From contig DASRFK010000072.1 of NCBI GenBank assembly GCA_035651635.1, positions 1-64,000 on the forward strand: a DNA stretch of 64,000 nucleotides. Reading direction: 5' to 3'. The notes beneath the pieces are model-generated. The model was not told the origin of the DNA, ran no database searches, and was given only the letters and a program-made list of their open reading frames with translations. Both the position numbers and the translations under genes were made by a program. Source of the DNA: JANXQE01 sp035651635. Its GTDB lineage: Bacteria; Verrucomicrobiota; Verrucomicrobiia; Limisphaerales; UBA8199. This document shows, piece after piece, positions 28,265 through 38,418 of this stretch (positions are counted from its first letter, which is position 1; each line of letters opens with the position of its first letter).

Positions 28265-28740
28265 CGGTCAAGGTCTTGCCTTCGACACCGCAGGACCGCG
28301 CCGCAATCCGGGACGTGCTGCTGAATTCCAATCTTTTCAAAGCCTCTGACGCTGAGTGCGTCGACGAAATGTTCGGCCTGGCGCTGGCGAAGCCCACCCC
28401 GGACAACTATCGTTTCCTCTCCGCCTTTCTGGATGGCGCCCTGGTTGCGTTCGCCTGCTTCGGTTGGGAATCGCTAACCCACGGTAGCTGGGACCTCTTT
28501 TGGGTCTGCACCCTGCCGGCCGCCCGTGGCCGCGGGTTGGGCGGAGCGCTGCTATCCGAGGCTGTTCGCGTCGCCACCGCTGAGGGCGGACGTCTAATGG
28601 TCATTTATACATCCTCCACGCCGGCCTATGCCGCCGCGCGCCGCCTCTATCAAACCCATGGGTTTCTCCACACCGCAACGGTCCAGGAGTACTATAATGT
28701 GGGGGACGACCTGTATATCTACACGAGAAGGTTGGCCTAA
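28261..28740 (+). CDS. GNAT-family N-acetyltransferase
   Basis: 159 residues from the ATG at 28261, which overlaps the stop of the second ATP-grasp gene (ATGA). A start further upstream would run far into that gene. The acetyl-CoA binding motif is visible in LFWVCTLPAARGRGLGGALL, then SEAVRVA (R/Q-x-x-G-x-G/A pattern), followed by ARRLYQTHGFLHTATVQEYY typical of GNAT motif B. It transfers an acyl group from CoA to an amine. In this operon the substrate is most simply the product of the two ligases or an amino-acid building block (inference from position). Confidence 0.85.
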   Translation: MTVKVLPSTPQDRAAIRDVLLNSNLFKASDAECVDEMFGLALAKPTPDNYRFLSAFLDGALVAFACFGWESLTHGSWDLFWVCTLPAARGRGLGGALLSEAVRVATAEGGRLMVIYTSSTPAYAAARRLYQTHGFLHTATVQEYYNVGDDLYIYTRRLA

Positions 28741-28844
28741 CGAAACATTGCAGCACGAGCTTCACGAATAGTGCCAACCGGGATAACCTGGCCTGGATAA
28801 GCTTCACAAGCTGTTCCCGCAGCGGTTCGCGAGGTCCGCGAGCT

Positions 28845-28870
28845 CAGGAGTTCGGTCCCCGAAGCTCCTG
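28845..28870. other. Strong hairpin after the ATP-grasp/GNAT operon
   Basis: CAGGAG-TTCGG and CCGAA-GCTCCTG pair over 11 positions with one bulged base and a short loop (TCC/C). No T run follows, so it is not a classical intrinsic terminator. It lies about 105 bases after the GNAT stop and 49 bases before the next ATG. Confidence 0.45.
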
Positions 28871-28918
28871 TCGATTTCACTCGCCATCCGTGCCTGAAGC
28901 GATATGTTGCGGCGGAAC

Positions 28919-29698
28919 ATGAAGATTGGTGTATTCGGGAGGAAATTGACCGCCCTGTTCGCTGTGCTGCTCATCCCGGCATCGACCTGCCTTGCGCAAG
29001 TACCGGGCTCCTCCGGACCGGCGGGATTGAGTTCTGCCCTCACCCGGCTTTTTGGCAAAACCACCGCCTTCTCCGCTAAAGGCGAAATGGAAGTCACCGA
29101 TAATTCCAACCACGAGGTTTCTTTTTGGCCGATGGACTTCTCAATCCTGGACAAAAAGATCCGCGTCGAGATCGATCTCACCCAAACTCGCACCCGAGGT
29201 GTCCCGGCCCAGATGGGCGCCATGCTCAAGCAGATGGGAATGTCCCAGGTGATCAGCATTGTCCGGCCTGACAAAGGTTTGGTGTACGTTATCTATCCTG
29301 ACCAGCGCGCGGTCATGAGTATGCCGCTGCCCAAAGAAGACTCCGAAGCCACGGAGAAAACTCCGAATATAGCCAAAACGCCCTTAGGCAAAGAAACCGT
29401 CGACGGCCATGCCTGCGTTAAGAACAAAGTTGTGATTACCGATTCCGCCGGTCAGTCAACCGAGGCGATCACCTGGGAGGCTTCTGACCTGCGGGAGATC
29501 CCGATTCAAATCGAGACCCGAGAAACGGGCAATACTTCCATCGTTCGTTTCAAACAGATCCAGTTTGCGCGGCCGGCGGCTGGTTTCTTTGAACCCCCCA
29601 GCGGTTTCACGATGTACGACACCCCCGAGGCCCTGAAGCTCAGCGTGATGAAAAAAGTCGTGGACAACGCCAGCAAGGAGAGCACGAAGAACAAGTAA
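28919..29698 (+). CDS. Exported DUF4412/LolA-like protein
   Basis: 259 residues from the ATG at 28919 (MKIGVFGRKLTALFAVLLIP ... CLAQ), a clear signal peptide. A start five codons upstream is possible. The mature part reads KGEMEVTDNSNHEVSFWPMD, YVIYPDQRAVMSMPLPKE, GKETVDGHACVKNKVVITD, then TWEASDLREIPIQIETRE, a layout known from DUF4412 proteins and distantly from lipoprotein-carrier LolA (an open beta-sheet that can hold lipid). It is probably periplasmic. It is flanked by the GNAT gene and the beta-CASP gene on the same strand, 178 and 111 bases away, so no operon is certain. Confidence 0.7.
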   Translation: MKIGVFGRKLTALFAVLLIPASTCLAQVPGSSGPAGLSSALTRLFGKTTAFSAKGEMEVTDNSNHEVSFWPMDFSILDKKIRVEIDLTQTRTRGVPAQMGAMLKQMGMSQVISIVRPDKGLVYVIYPDQRAVMSMPLPKEDSEATEKTPNIAKTPLGKETVDGHACVKNKVVITDSAGQSTEAITWEASDLREIPIQIETRETGNTSIVRFKQIQFARPAAGFFEPPSGFTMYDTPEALKLSVMKKVVDNASKESTKNK

Positions 29699-29809
29699 AC
29701 CGACTCGCGTTCGGTCTCCTGCGTCAAAGAGCTCAGGGCAGGATGGGCACTATTCTTTTCCATTTTGTGTTGGCGGCTCTGTTTCCGGCGCGACATCGGT
29801 TTTGCTTTT

Positions 29810-31186
29810 ATGCGGATTACCAACCTGAATCCTGACGCAGATATTGGCGCTTCGGCGTGGTTTCTTGAGCTGGAGGGCCATCGGCTGCTCATGGACGCCG
29901 GAATTCATCCGAAACGCGAGGGGCGAGCGAGCCTGCCACTGTACAGCCTGGTTCAGAACCAGGAACTCGACTCGATTGCCATCTCTCATTGTCATCATGA
30001 TCACGTCGGCTCGTTGCCGGTCGCCTTGCGCTATTTCCCGCGCGCGCACGTCCTGATGAGCGAGCTGAGTTATTTCCTGATCGAGCGCGTTTTGCATAAC
30101 TCGGTCAACGTCATGACGCGCCAGCGTGACGAAGCGGGCATTAAGGAATATCCTTTGTTCACTCATGATCAGGTGGATGACATCGAGCCCCTCTTCCAGG
30201 GTTTCAAGTACAATCGGGAAATTGACTGGGCCGCTTTTCAAAAAAGCCGGGCCGGGCTTCTCTCTCCCACCCTCGAGTTCTTTGACGCCGGACACGCCCT
30301 GGGGTCGGCCGGTTTGATGGTCCGCGGCCGAAATGAGACTCTCTTCTATACTGGCGACGTCTGTTTCCATGACCAAACCATTCTCAAGGCCGCCCGCTTC
30401 AAGGATATCAAAGCCGACGTGCTGCTCATGGAAACCACCCGGGGCAATCGCTCGGTCCCTCCCGGCTTCACGCGGGAAGGCGAGATCGATCGCCTCACTC
30501 ATGCCATCGAGAGGGCCCTCGAACGCCAGGGCTCCATTCTGATTCCGACCTTTGCCCTGGGTCGCACGCAGGAGATCCTGGCCTTGCTGGCCTTGCTCAT
30601 GGCCCAAGGCCGGCTTCGCCGGCAGCCGATCTACATCGGCGGATTGGGCCGGGTCTTTACCGAGATTTATGACCTCGAATCGCACCGCACCCATCGCCAG
30701 CATCCTGAGCTCCAGCTGCACGAAGCCCTCAACCTGATTGTGCTCGAGCAAGGGCAGGCTGAGAAAATGCGTCTCACGGGCGGCCGGATTTTCGTCATCA
30801 CCGCTGGCATGATGAGCGAGAATACCGCCGCGCATAACCTCGCCCTCCGAATGATCGGTGAGGAGCATCACTCGATTTTCTTTGTGGGTTACACCGACCC
30901 CGATACGCCCGGCGGCCGTCTCCGGGCCGCCCAGCCCGGTGAAACCTTTCTTTTCAGCGCCAGCGGCGGACAGGTGACCAGGCGCTGTCATATTGAAGAT
31001 TTTGATCTGACCGCGCATGCCAACCGGGAAGCAATTCTGGACTTCGTCGGCGAGCTCGAACCGCGCGCGGTGCTGTTAACCCATGGCGACCATAACGCGC
31101 GTCAGTGGTTTCAACAGCAGATTGAGGCGCGTCATCCCAAGATTCGCGTGTTCCAGCCTTCGCCCGGCGGAACGGTTGAAGCCTGA
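29810..31186 (+). CDS. Beta-CASP metallo-beta-lactamase-fold nuclease (RNase-like)
   Basis: 458 residues from the ATG at 29810 (MRITNLNPDADIGASAWFLE), the usual beginning of the family; a TTG at 29765 would add 15 unlikely residues. The zinc site is complete: SHCHHDHVGSLP (HxHxDH), EFFDAGHALGSAG, YTGDVCFHD, and the C-terminal THGD. The beta-CASP insert is seen in GSILIPTFALGRTQEILALL and ITAGMMSENTAA. This set of motifs marks RNA- or DNA-processing exonucleases/endonucleases related to YSH1/CPSF73 and bacterial homologues. It lies 48 bases upstream of addB on the same strand. Confidence 0.88.
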   Translation: MRITNLNPDADIGASAWFLELEGHRLLMDAGIHPKREGRASLPLYSLVQNQELDSIAISHCHHDHVGSLPVALRYFPRAHVLMSELSYFLIERVLHNSVNVMTRQRDEAGIKEYPLFTHDQVDDIEPLFQGFKYNREIDWAAFQKSRAGLLSPTLEFFDAGHALGSAGLMVRGRNETLFYTGDVCFHDQTILKAARFKDIKADVLLMETTRGNRSVPPGFTREGEIDRLTHAIERALERQGSILIPTFALGRTQEILALLALLMAQGRLRRQPIYIGGLGRVFTEIYDLESHRTHRQHPELQLHEALNLIVLEQGQAEKMRLTGGRIFVITAGMMSENTAAHNLALRMIGEEHHSIFFVGYTDPDTPGGRLRAAQPGETFLFSASGGQVTRRCHIEDFDLTAHANREAILDFVGELEPRAVLLTHGDHNARQWFQQQIEARHPKIRVFQPSPGGTVEA

Positions 31187-31234
31187 TCGCGATAAGAGCT
31201 TTCCTCGTTCGCTCCCCTTAGGCCAAAATCAGAT

Positions 31235-34200
31235 GTGCAAGTGCGCTTTTTGTTAGGACCCGCCGGCAGCGGCAAGACTCACCGCTGCTTGAGCGAGGCC
31301 CGGCGAGCCCTGGCGGCTTCTGCGGAGGGATTGCCCCTGGCGCTGGTTGCCCCCCGGCAAGGAACCTATCAGCTCGAACAACAGCTCCTTTCCACGCCGT
31401 CGCTTGCCGGCTACACCCGGCTATCGATTGTTTCATTTGAATCGCTGGCTCGCTTGGTTCTGCGTTCGCAGGGACTCCCTTGCCCGCCGCTATTAAGCGA
31501 GGAGGGCCGTATGATGGTGTTGCGAAGCTTGCTCGCCAAACAGCGGGACGGGTTGAAGCTGTTTCGCGCCAGCGCCCGATTGAACGGGTTCGCTGCCCAG
31601 GTCAACGAGACCCTTAAGCAATTGCAACATGCCGCCCTCGACCTGGAACAATTGCATGCTCTCGCTGCCCGTCTCGGCCATTCTCCGGGTGTTCAGTCCA
31701 AGCTCCATGACCTGGCCGTTCTGCTGAAGGCGTACCAGGCTTGGCTATCCGATCATTCCCTTCAGGACCAGGAGGCCTTGTTGCGGACGGCGGCCGAAGC
31801 CTTGCGTTGCCATCCTCACTCCTTTCGTTTGGAAGCTCTTTGGGTCGACGGCTTCGCCGAATTTTCCGAACTCGAGCTGGAACTTCTGGCGTCCATCGCT
31901 CCTTCCTGCGAGGCCGCTACGTTCACGTTCTGTCTGGACCGAATTCCGACCCAAAAGACATCCTGGCTTTCCCATTGGACGACCATCGAGCGAAGTTTCG
32001 AAAAGGTGCGCAAGCGATTCGCTGCCCTGCCAGGTCTGGAGTTGACCAGCGAAGTGTTGCCGCGGGCCGCCCCGCAGAATCGTTTCTGGCAACAGCCGAC
32101 GCTGCAACATCTCGAACGATTCTGGGATACACCGAAGCCCTTCGACGAGACCACCTCGTTGGCGACCCCCTCGGTGACGCCGCAGACGGCGAGTGAGAGC
32201 GGCGCCGAAATGCCGGTTACCGATGCGCACCTCGCGGCCACGGAATCTCCTTTTGCCCTTCACTTGGTCGCCTGCCCAGACCAGGAAGCGGAGGTAATCC
32301 TCGCTGCGCGTGAGATTCTCCGTTTCGTCCGCGCGGGTGGTCGTTTCCGCCAAGCCTCCGTGCTGCTGCGCACGCTCGAACGTCATCAGCGTTTGGTCCA
32401 AAGGATTTTCACCCGTTACGACATCCCCTTCTTCCTGGACCGTCGCGAATCGGTTACCCACCATCCGCTGGCTGAATTAACCCGTGGCGCTCTGCGCGTC
32501 GTTGCGTTTGGATGGCTGCAGGAAGATTGGTTCGCCGTTTTAAAGAGCGGCCTGGTGCCGGTGCCGGAAGAAGAGATTGACTTGTTGGAAAATGAGGCGT
32601 TGGAGCGTGGCTGGCAAGGTCGAACCTGGTTGCAGCCCTTTCAGCTCAGGGAAGCTCCCAGGAACGATTCGGACCGCAAACGCCTGGAGACTCTCCAAGC
32701 CCGCCTGGAAGACATCCGCCGCCGCTGCGTCCCTCCTTTCGAGCAGCTCGCCACTTCTCTGGCGGCCGCCGGCAATCGTCCGTCGGGGCCACAGCTGGCT
32801 GAAGCGTTGCGCAACCTATGGCAGACCCTCGGGGCGCAGCAACGACTGGAAATCTGGTCGGCTACCCGGCCTTCTCAGTCAGGGGTGCACCGAACCAGCT
32901 CGGTTCATGACACCGTTTGGCGCCAAATGAACGAATGGCTCGACAATGCCGAGTTAGCTTTCCCCGGCGAGCCGCTTTCTTTACGCGAATGGCTACCCAT
33001 CCTCGAGGCTGGCTTGGCCAATCTTAGTATTGGCATTATTCCTCCCGCCCTGGACCAGGTCCTGGTCGGAGCTGTGGACCGCTCTCGAACTCCGGAAGTC
33101 GAATTCACGCTGGTTTTGGGGCTTAATGAAGGTGCTTTTCCTGCCAGCCCTCAAACCGGCCAGTTACTGACCGACTCCGACCGAGTCGAGCTCGAGAATC
33201 TCGGCGTCTCTCTCGGGCCGACCGTTCGGCATCAGATCGCCCGTGAAAATTACCTGGCCTATATTGCCTGCACTCGCGCACACCGCAAACTTCTGTTGAC
33301 CTGGGCTTCGCAGGATGCGGCCGGTGCTCCGCTCAATCCATCTTCGGCCATTTCACGTATCCGCGAGTTGTTCCCGGATTTGCCTGTCGAAGTGGCTCCG
33401 CAAAGCCCCGACTGGACCACAGCGGAACATTCGAGCGAATTGGTTTCGGCGCTGTTGCAAGGCGATTCGAACGGAGCTGAGCTGCTCGAGAAGTTAACCA
33501 ACTCGTCGACATCCTCGATTCCCGGGCTTGGGCAGCTGGTCGAGCGGATTTCGCGGTTTGGATTGCAGGGCAAAGAATCCGGGCTGCCGCCCGATCTGGC
33601 CGCGCAGCTATACGGGCCGGTGCTGAAAACCTCGGTCAGCCGCATGGAACAATTCGCGGCCTGCCCGTTCAAATTTTTCGTGCACTCGGGCCTGCGGGCT
33701 GAAGAACGCAAGCTCTTTGAGCTGGATGCGAGAGAACAGGGCACCTTCCAACACGACGTGCTGGCTTTGTTCCATGAGACCTTGCGCAGTGAAGGGAAGC
33801 TTTGGCGCGACCTCACACCGGAGCAGGCCCGCGAACGCATCGCCCAGCTCAGCCAGAGCCTGATCGCCACCTTCCGGTCCGGCCTCTTGCAAGCCAGCCA
33901 TGAATCTCGGTTCACCGCCCGTATCATGACCCAGTCTCTGCAGGATTTTGTCGAAATCCTCGTGGGTTGGATGCGCGAGCAGTATCGGTTCGACCCCGTT
34001 CAGGTCGAGATGCCTTTCGGCGAAGAAGGTCCCCTGCCCCCCTGGCAGATCGAGTTGGGAGATGGAAAGCGCCTTGAACTCCATGGCCGCATCGACCGCA
34101 TCGATCTCTACCCCCTGCCTGGCTCCCGTGAGGCGCTCGGTGTGGTGGTCGATTACAAATCCAGCCAAAAGCAGCTCGATTCGGTCCTGGTGCAACAGGG

Positions 34201-34753
34201 GATTCAACTGCAGCTGCTGGCTTATTTAACCGTCGTCCGTCAATGGCCCGACGCGGGCGCGGCGTTCGGGGTCGAGCGCATCCGGCCAGCCGGCGTCTTC
34301 TATGTGAACCTCCGTGGACGGTATCAACGCGAGCGCAACCGGATGAACGCCCTGGCCGATCCCAGTGGCGCCCGCAGATTGGCCTACCGCCATACCGGGC
34401 GCTTCGATACCACGGCGTTGAGACAATTGGACGCGCGCGACGGTGCGGTTGAAGGCGACCAGTTCAATTATCGACTCACCAACAAAGGCGAGGTGCAGAA
34501 AAACTGCAAAGAGGCTCTGTCCAGCTCCGAGTTCCAGGCTTTGCTCTCGCACGCGCACTTGAATTTGCGCCGCATGGGCCAACAGATTTATTCCGGCCGC
34601 GTTGAGGTTGACCCCTATCGCAAGGGCCTGGTCACCGCCTGCGACCAGTGCACCTACCAGGCCATCTGCCGGATGGATCCCTGGACCCATTCGTTCCGTG
34701 TGCTCTCCGCCAAGCCGGGCGATTTGCCTACCGAGCCCACCGACGGTCCATGA
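31235..34753 (+). CDS. addB: AddB-type helicase/nuclease subunit
   Basis: 1172 residues from a GTG at 31235. The N-terminus VRFLLGPAGSGKTHRCLSEA carries the AddB-type Walker A. The C-terminal part is a RecB-like nuclease: an early Cys in FAACPFKFF (about residue 810), the catalytic stretch ALGVVVDYKSSQKQLD, and CDQCTYQAIC (CX2CX5C, about residue 1135), which with the early Cys makes the four-Cys iron-sulfur cluster of AddB. With AddA it forms the end-resecting helicase-nuclease that processes double-strand breaks and recognises Chi. Its stop overlaps the addA start (ATGA), as expected for a stoichiometric complex. Confidence 0.93.
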   Translation: MQVRFLLGPAGSGKTHRCLSEARRALAASAEGLPLALVAPRQGTYQLEQQLLSTPSLAGYTRLSIVSFESLARLVLRSQGLPCPPLLSEEGRMMVLRSLLAKQRDGLKLFRASARLNGFAAQVNETLKQLQHAALDLEQLHALAARLGHSPGVQSKLHDLAVLLKAYQAWLSDHSLQDQEALLRTAAEALRCHPHSFRLEALWVDGFAEFSELELELLASIAPSCEAATFTFCLDRIPTQKTSWLSHWTTIERSFEKVRKRFAALPGLELTSEVLPRAAPQNRFWQQPTLQHLERFWDTPKPFDETTSLATPSVTPQTASESGAEMPVTDAHLAATESPFALHLVACPDQEAEVILAAREILRFVRAGGRFRQASVLLRTLERHQRLVQRIFTRYDIPFFLDRRESVTHHPLAELTRGALRVVAFGWLQEDWFAVLKSGLVPVPEEEIDLLENEALERGWQGRTWLQPFQLREAPRNDSDRKRLETLQARLEDIRRRCVPPFEQLATSLAAAGNRPSGPQLAEALRNLWQTLGAQQRLEIWSATRPSQSGVHRTSSVHDTVWRQMNEWLDNAELAFPGEPLSLREWLPILEAGLANLSIGIIPPALDQVLVGAVDRSRTPEVEFTLVLGLNEGAFPASPQTGQLLTDSDRVELENLGVSLGPTVRHQIARENYLAYIACTRAHRKLLLTWASQDAAGAPLNPSSAISRIRELFPDLPVEVAPQSPDWTTAEHSSELVSALLQGDSNGAELLEKLTNSSTSSIPGLGQLVERISRFGLQGKESGLPPDLAAQLYGPVLKTSVSRMEQFAACPFKFFVHSGLRAEERKLFELDAREQGTFQHDVLALFHETLRSEGKLWRDLTPEQARERIAQLSQSLIATFRSGLLQASHESRFTARIMTQSLQDFVEILVGWMREQYRFDPVQVEMPFGEEGPLPPWQIELGDGKRLELHGRIDRIDLYPLPGSREALGVVVDYKSSQKQLDSVLVQQGIQLQLLAYLTVVRQWPDAGAAFGVERIRPAGVFYVNLRGRYQRERNRMNALADPSGARRLAYRHTGRFDTTALRQLDARDGAVEGDQFNYRLTNKGEVQKNCKEALSSSEFQALLSHAHLNLRRMGQQIYSGRVEVDPYRKGLVTACDQCTYQAICRMDPWTHSFRVLSAKPGDLPTEPTDGP

Positions 34754-37700
34754 ACCTCACCGCGTCCCAACGATTAGCAGTGACCGCCCGGGGCAATGTC
34801 CTGGTGAGCGCCGGCGCCGGCACGGGCAAAACCCGCACGCTGGTTGAGCGCTGCCTGTCCTGTCTGCTCCAGGAGTCGCCTCCGGCTTCCATCGACGAAA
34901 TCTTGATGGTGACCTTCACCGAAGCTGCGGCGGCTGAAATGCGCCAGCGCATTCGCGAACGTTTGGAACAGGAAAAACAGCGGCAGCCCACGAACCCTCG
35001 GTGGCAGGAGCAATTGGCTCTGTTCGAAACCGCCCACATCGGCACGCTCCACAGTTTTTGTTTTCAGCTCGTGCGCCAACACTTTTATGAGGCGGCTTTG
35101 GACCCCCAACTGTCGGTCCTGGCCGAAGACGAAGCGCGGCTGTTGGCGGACGAAACGCTGGACCAGCTTTTGCAACGACATTACGCTGGGGAGACCGCCT
35201 CCTCCCAGGCTGTTCAGCGCCTTATTCAAGTGCAGGGCGGAGGCTGGGATAAACCCATCCGTGCGCGGGTCCTGCAACTCCATCACTTTACTCAAGCCCT
35301 TCCGAACCCGGCCGCCTGGCTCGCCGAGCAATTGGCTCAGTTCGCAACCCTCCAGCCGGTAGCCTGGCGCTCGTGGTGGCAGCGCGCCGCCGCTGAGTTC
35401 CCCGGGCAATGGCTGAGCCCCCTTCAATTTCACGCTCCTTCCAACGGCCTCGCCGAGCAATGCCTGGCGGCCCTGGTCAAACTCCCGACCGCCCCGTCGC
35501 CCGCTGAGCTGGCTGACCTGTTCACGGACATCCGGCGCGTCGCGCAGAATTGTCCGCGCGGCAAAAAAGCGTTGTGGGCCGTGCCGCTCGATGATTTTTT
35601 TGCGGCGGCGGAATTTCTCGGCTCCTTGCTGCCTGGGACTGGTGCGAACGACCCGCTCGAGCAGGATTGGAATTGGGTGCGGGAACACATGACTGCGTTG
35701 TTGCAGCTCGCAATCGAGTTCTCCCAATCTTTTAGCGATGCCAAGCGTGAATTGGGCGTTCTGGACTTCCAGGATCTCGAACAATATTCGCTGCGGCTGC
35801 TATGGGATCCTGCCGCCAATCAACCAACCGCCATCGCGCGCCAGTGGCGCGACAAGCTGCGCTTTATTTTTGTCGACGAGTACCAGGATATCAACGCAGC
35901 TCAGGATAAAATCATTCAGGCACTGGCCCGGGACCATCGGCATCCCAATCGTTTTCTGGTTGGCGATATTAAACAGAGCATTTACCGCTTTCGTTTGGCT
36001 AATCCTAAGATCTTTCGAAGTTACGCCCAACTTTGGTCCCAGAGCGGCGGATCACTCATTTCACTGGCGGACAATTTCCGGGCACGAGAAGGCCTGCTTT
36101 ATTTTATCAACTCGGTCTTCGGCCAGCTGGCCACACCGGAATTGGATGGCCTTGATTATGGCAAGGAAGCCGCCTTGCGGTTCGGCGCACCCGAAAAACG
36201 CGTTCCCTTGAGCATCCGCGCCAATCCAACCCCGGCCGTCGAGTTGCATTTGCTGCTCAAAACCGACGGTGAAATCGATGACGACAGCGAGGACGCCTCG
36301 GAACACCTCATACAAATCAGCGAATTGCTGGAGGCCGAGAAAGAAGCGCGACTGGTCGGGCTGCGATTGCGGGAATTGCAAAGTGCCGGGCACCCGGTTT
36401 GGGACGAACAATCCGGCCAATTCAGATCCCTCGAATGGCGGGATATAGTCATTCTGCTGCGCTCCCCGGCTAATAAAGCGGAGAGTTACGCAAAAGAACT
36501 GGCCCGGCTCGACATTCCGTTACACGTTGCCCGGCTGGGTTTCTATCAAAGCCTTGAGATTTCCGACCTGGTCAGTCTTCTAGAAGTCCTGGACAATCCG
36601 CTGCAGGATTTGCCTTTGCTGGTGGTGCTGCACTCGCCGCTGGTCGGGTTGACCGCCCGCGAATTGGCGGAGATCCGCCTGGCGGCACCCAAAATCCGCT
36701 TCTGGAACGCTCTCCTGCGCTGGCATTCCACCCCCCCCGCTCAACCGACAGAGCTCCAGCTTTCGCAGGAGCCCGGTGGCGAACCACGCGGCCACCCGGA
36801 GACCCGCCGGAAGGTCGAACTATTTTTTGAGCGATACTCCTGCTGGCGGCACCTCGCCCGCCAGGCTTGCTTGTCTCAATGCCTCGAAGCGGTACTCGCC
36901 GAAACGCATTATCATTCCTGGCTGTTGACGCAGCGCAACGGCGCGCAACGCTACGCCAACGTTCAACGCCTCCTGGCCATGGCCGAGGAATTCGATCAGT
37001 TCCAGCGCCAGGGCTTGTTCCGCTTTCTCTCTCTGATTCAGGCCAGGCAATCGGGCGGTGCCGAGCCGGAGGTCCCGGCCGTTGCGGCTGAGAATGCCGT
37101 TCGCCTGATGAGTATCCATCAGAGCAAAGGCCTCGAGTTTCCGGTCGTCGTCCTGGCCGATTTGGGCAAGCGCTTCAACCTCGCCGACCTCAATGCCGAG
37201 ATTATTTTGGATGAACAGTTCGGATTGTGCCCCCAGATCAAGCCCCCCCATACCGGCCAGCGCTATCCGAGCCTCGCCCATTGGCTGGGCCGCCGCAGGC
37301 ATCTCGAAGAACTGCTGGGCGAGGAGTTGCGTTTGCTCTATGTCGCCTTCACTCGCGCCCGTGACACCTTGATCCTCACCAGCTCGGTCACGCAGTCCAG
37401 GTTTTCTAAAGTTTGGGCCACGCCGGCGGCGGGTCCCGATGTTGCCCTGCGCGCCCGGTGCTATGCGGATTGGCTTGGTTCGTGGTTTTCTCAAAATGTG
37501 CCTGCCACGGCTTTAAATACACGGAGCGGCGAGACGCAGTTGCTTTGTTGGTTCATTCACAACCAGTCGCGGTTATTGCAACAACCAGTCAAACCGGCCG
37601 ACGCCGCTCAAAACGGGCCTGGCCCCGTGGACTTTGCCTCCGAATCATGGCGCCAAGTCGAGCGCCGCCTCTCCTGGCAATACCCGTTTGGCCCGGCCAC

Positions 37701-38406
37701 CGAGCAGCCGACCAAGACCTCGGTTTCAGCCTTGCGCCAGCAGGCCACCCTCGAAATACAAGACGAGGCAAGCGCTCCGTTCTCACGGTTGGAGCAGTCT
37801 CCGTTTTCGCTCCGCCGGGCCGGTTCGATTGGCCTGAATGCCGCTGAGATTGGCAGCGCCCACCATCTGTTCCTGCAGCTTGTCTCGCTTGAGCAAACCG
37901 AAAACGTGGCCGCCTTGCGCGCTGAGGCCGAGCGCCTGGTCTGTTCGACGCAGCTCACCCCAGACGAGGCGCGCGTGCTCGACTTCGATAGCCTGGCCCG
38001 GTTTTGGGCGTCAGCCCTCGGAAAACGCATTCGTGCGCAATCGAAGTCCGTTCAGCGCGAGCTCCCATTTACGGTCCGGTTTGCGCCGGCCGAGCTCGAT
38101 CAGTTGTTGGCCCGGTCGACGCCGTGCGGGTTAGCTAACGAATTTGTCCTGGTTCAAGGTGTGGCCGACCTGGTCGTAATCAGACCGGATGAAATCTGGT
38201 TGGTCGACTTCAAAACCGATCAATTGCGCCCGAGCGAGCTCGCCGAACGGGTCGTGCTTTATAAACCGCAGATTGAACTCTACTCCTTGGCCTTGTCGCG
38301 TATCTACCTGCGTCCGGTTTCAGAATCCTGGCTCCATTTCCTTTACTTGCAAGAATCCGTCTGCCTTCAAACGTCGGCCGCTATGGCCCGAGCCCCCTCT
38401 CATTAA
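34750..38406 (+). CDS. addA: AddA-type UvrD-like helicase/nuclease subunit
   Basis: 1218 residues from the ATG at 34750, which overlaps the addB stop by four bases; an in-frame ATG further upstream lies inside addB and is unlikely. Superfamily 1 helicase motifs occur in order: I VLVSAGAGTGKTRTL, Ia VTFTEAAAAEMRQRI, II FIFVDEYQDINAAQ, III VGDIKQSIYRFR, IV and V SIHQSKGLEFPVVVLADL, VI LLYVAFTRARDTLIL. The C-terminal nuclease domain carries VQGVADLVVIRPDEIWLVDF, then KTD, the RecB-family GxxD...DxK site. It is the motor of the AddAB break-repair complex. The gene ends 12 bases before a convergent gene. Confidence 0.95.
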   Translation: MNLTASQRLAVTARGNVLVSAGAGTGKTRTLVERCLSCLLQESPPASIDEILMVTFTEAAAAEMRQRIRERLEQEKQRQPTNPRWQEQLALFETAHIGTLHSFCFQLVRQHFYEAALDPQLSVLAEDEARLLADETLDQLLQRHYAGETASSQAVQRLIQVQGGGWDKPIRARVLQLHHFTQALPNPAAWLAEQLAQFATLQPVAWRSWWQRAAAEFPGQWLSPLQFHAPSNGLAEQCLAALVKLPTAPSPAELADLFTDIRRVAQNCPRGKKALWAVPLDDFFAAAEFLGSLLPGTGANDPLEQDWNWVREHMTALLQLAIEFSQSFSDAKRELGVLDFQDLEQYSLRLLWDPAANQPTAIARQWRDKLRFIFVDEYQDINAAQDKIIQALARDHRHPNRFLVGDIKQSIYRFRLANPKIFRSYAQLWSQSGGSLISLADNFRAREGLLYFINSVFGQLATPELDGLDYGKEAALRFGAPEKRVPLSIRANPTPAVELHLLLKTDGEIDDDSEDASEHLIQISELLEAEKEARLVGLRLRELQSAGHPVWDEQSGQFRSLEWRDIVILLRSPANKAESYAKELARLDIPLHVARLGFYQSLEISDLVSLLEVLDNPLQDLPLLVVLHSPLVGLTARELAEIRLAAPKIRFWNALLRWHSTPPAQPTELQLSQEPGGEPRGHPETRRKVELFFERYSCWRHLARQACLSQCLEAVLAETHYHSWLLTQRNGAQRYANVQRLLAMAEEFDQFQRQGLFRFLSLIQARQSGGAEPEVPAVAAENAVRLMSIHQSKGLEFPVVVLADLGKRFNLADLNAEIILDEQFGLCPQIKPPHTGQRYPSLAHWLGRRRHLEELLGEELRLLYVAFTRARDTLILTSSVTQSRFSKVWATPAAGPDVALRARCYADWLGSWFSQNVPATALNTRSGETQLLCWFIHNQSRLLQQPVKPADAAQNGPGPVDFASESWRQVERRLSWQYPFGPATEQPTKTSVSALRQQATLEIQDEASAPFSRLEQSPFSLRRAGSIGLNAAEIGSAHHLFLQLVSLEQTENVAALRAEAERLVCSTQLTPDEARVLDFDSLARFWASALGKRIRAQSKSVQRELPFTVRFAPAELDQLLARSTPCGLANEFVLVQGVADLVVIRPDEIWLVDFKTDQLRPSELAERVVLYKPQIELYSLALSRIYLRPVSESWLHFLYLQESVCLQTSAAMARAPSH

Positions 38407-38418
38407 CCGCCGGCAGGA

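Noticed and set aside
29750..31018. Minus-strand open frame of 422 codons opposite the beta-CASP gene
   Set aside because: The plus strand carries all metallo-beta-lactamase motifs; the antisense translation shows no recognisable domain.
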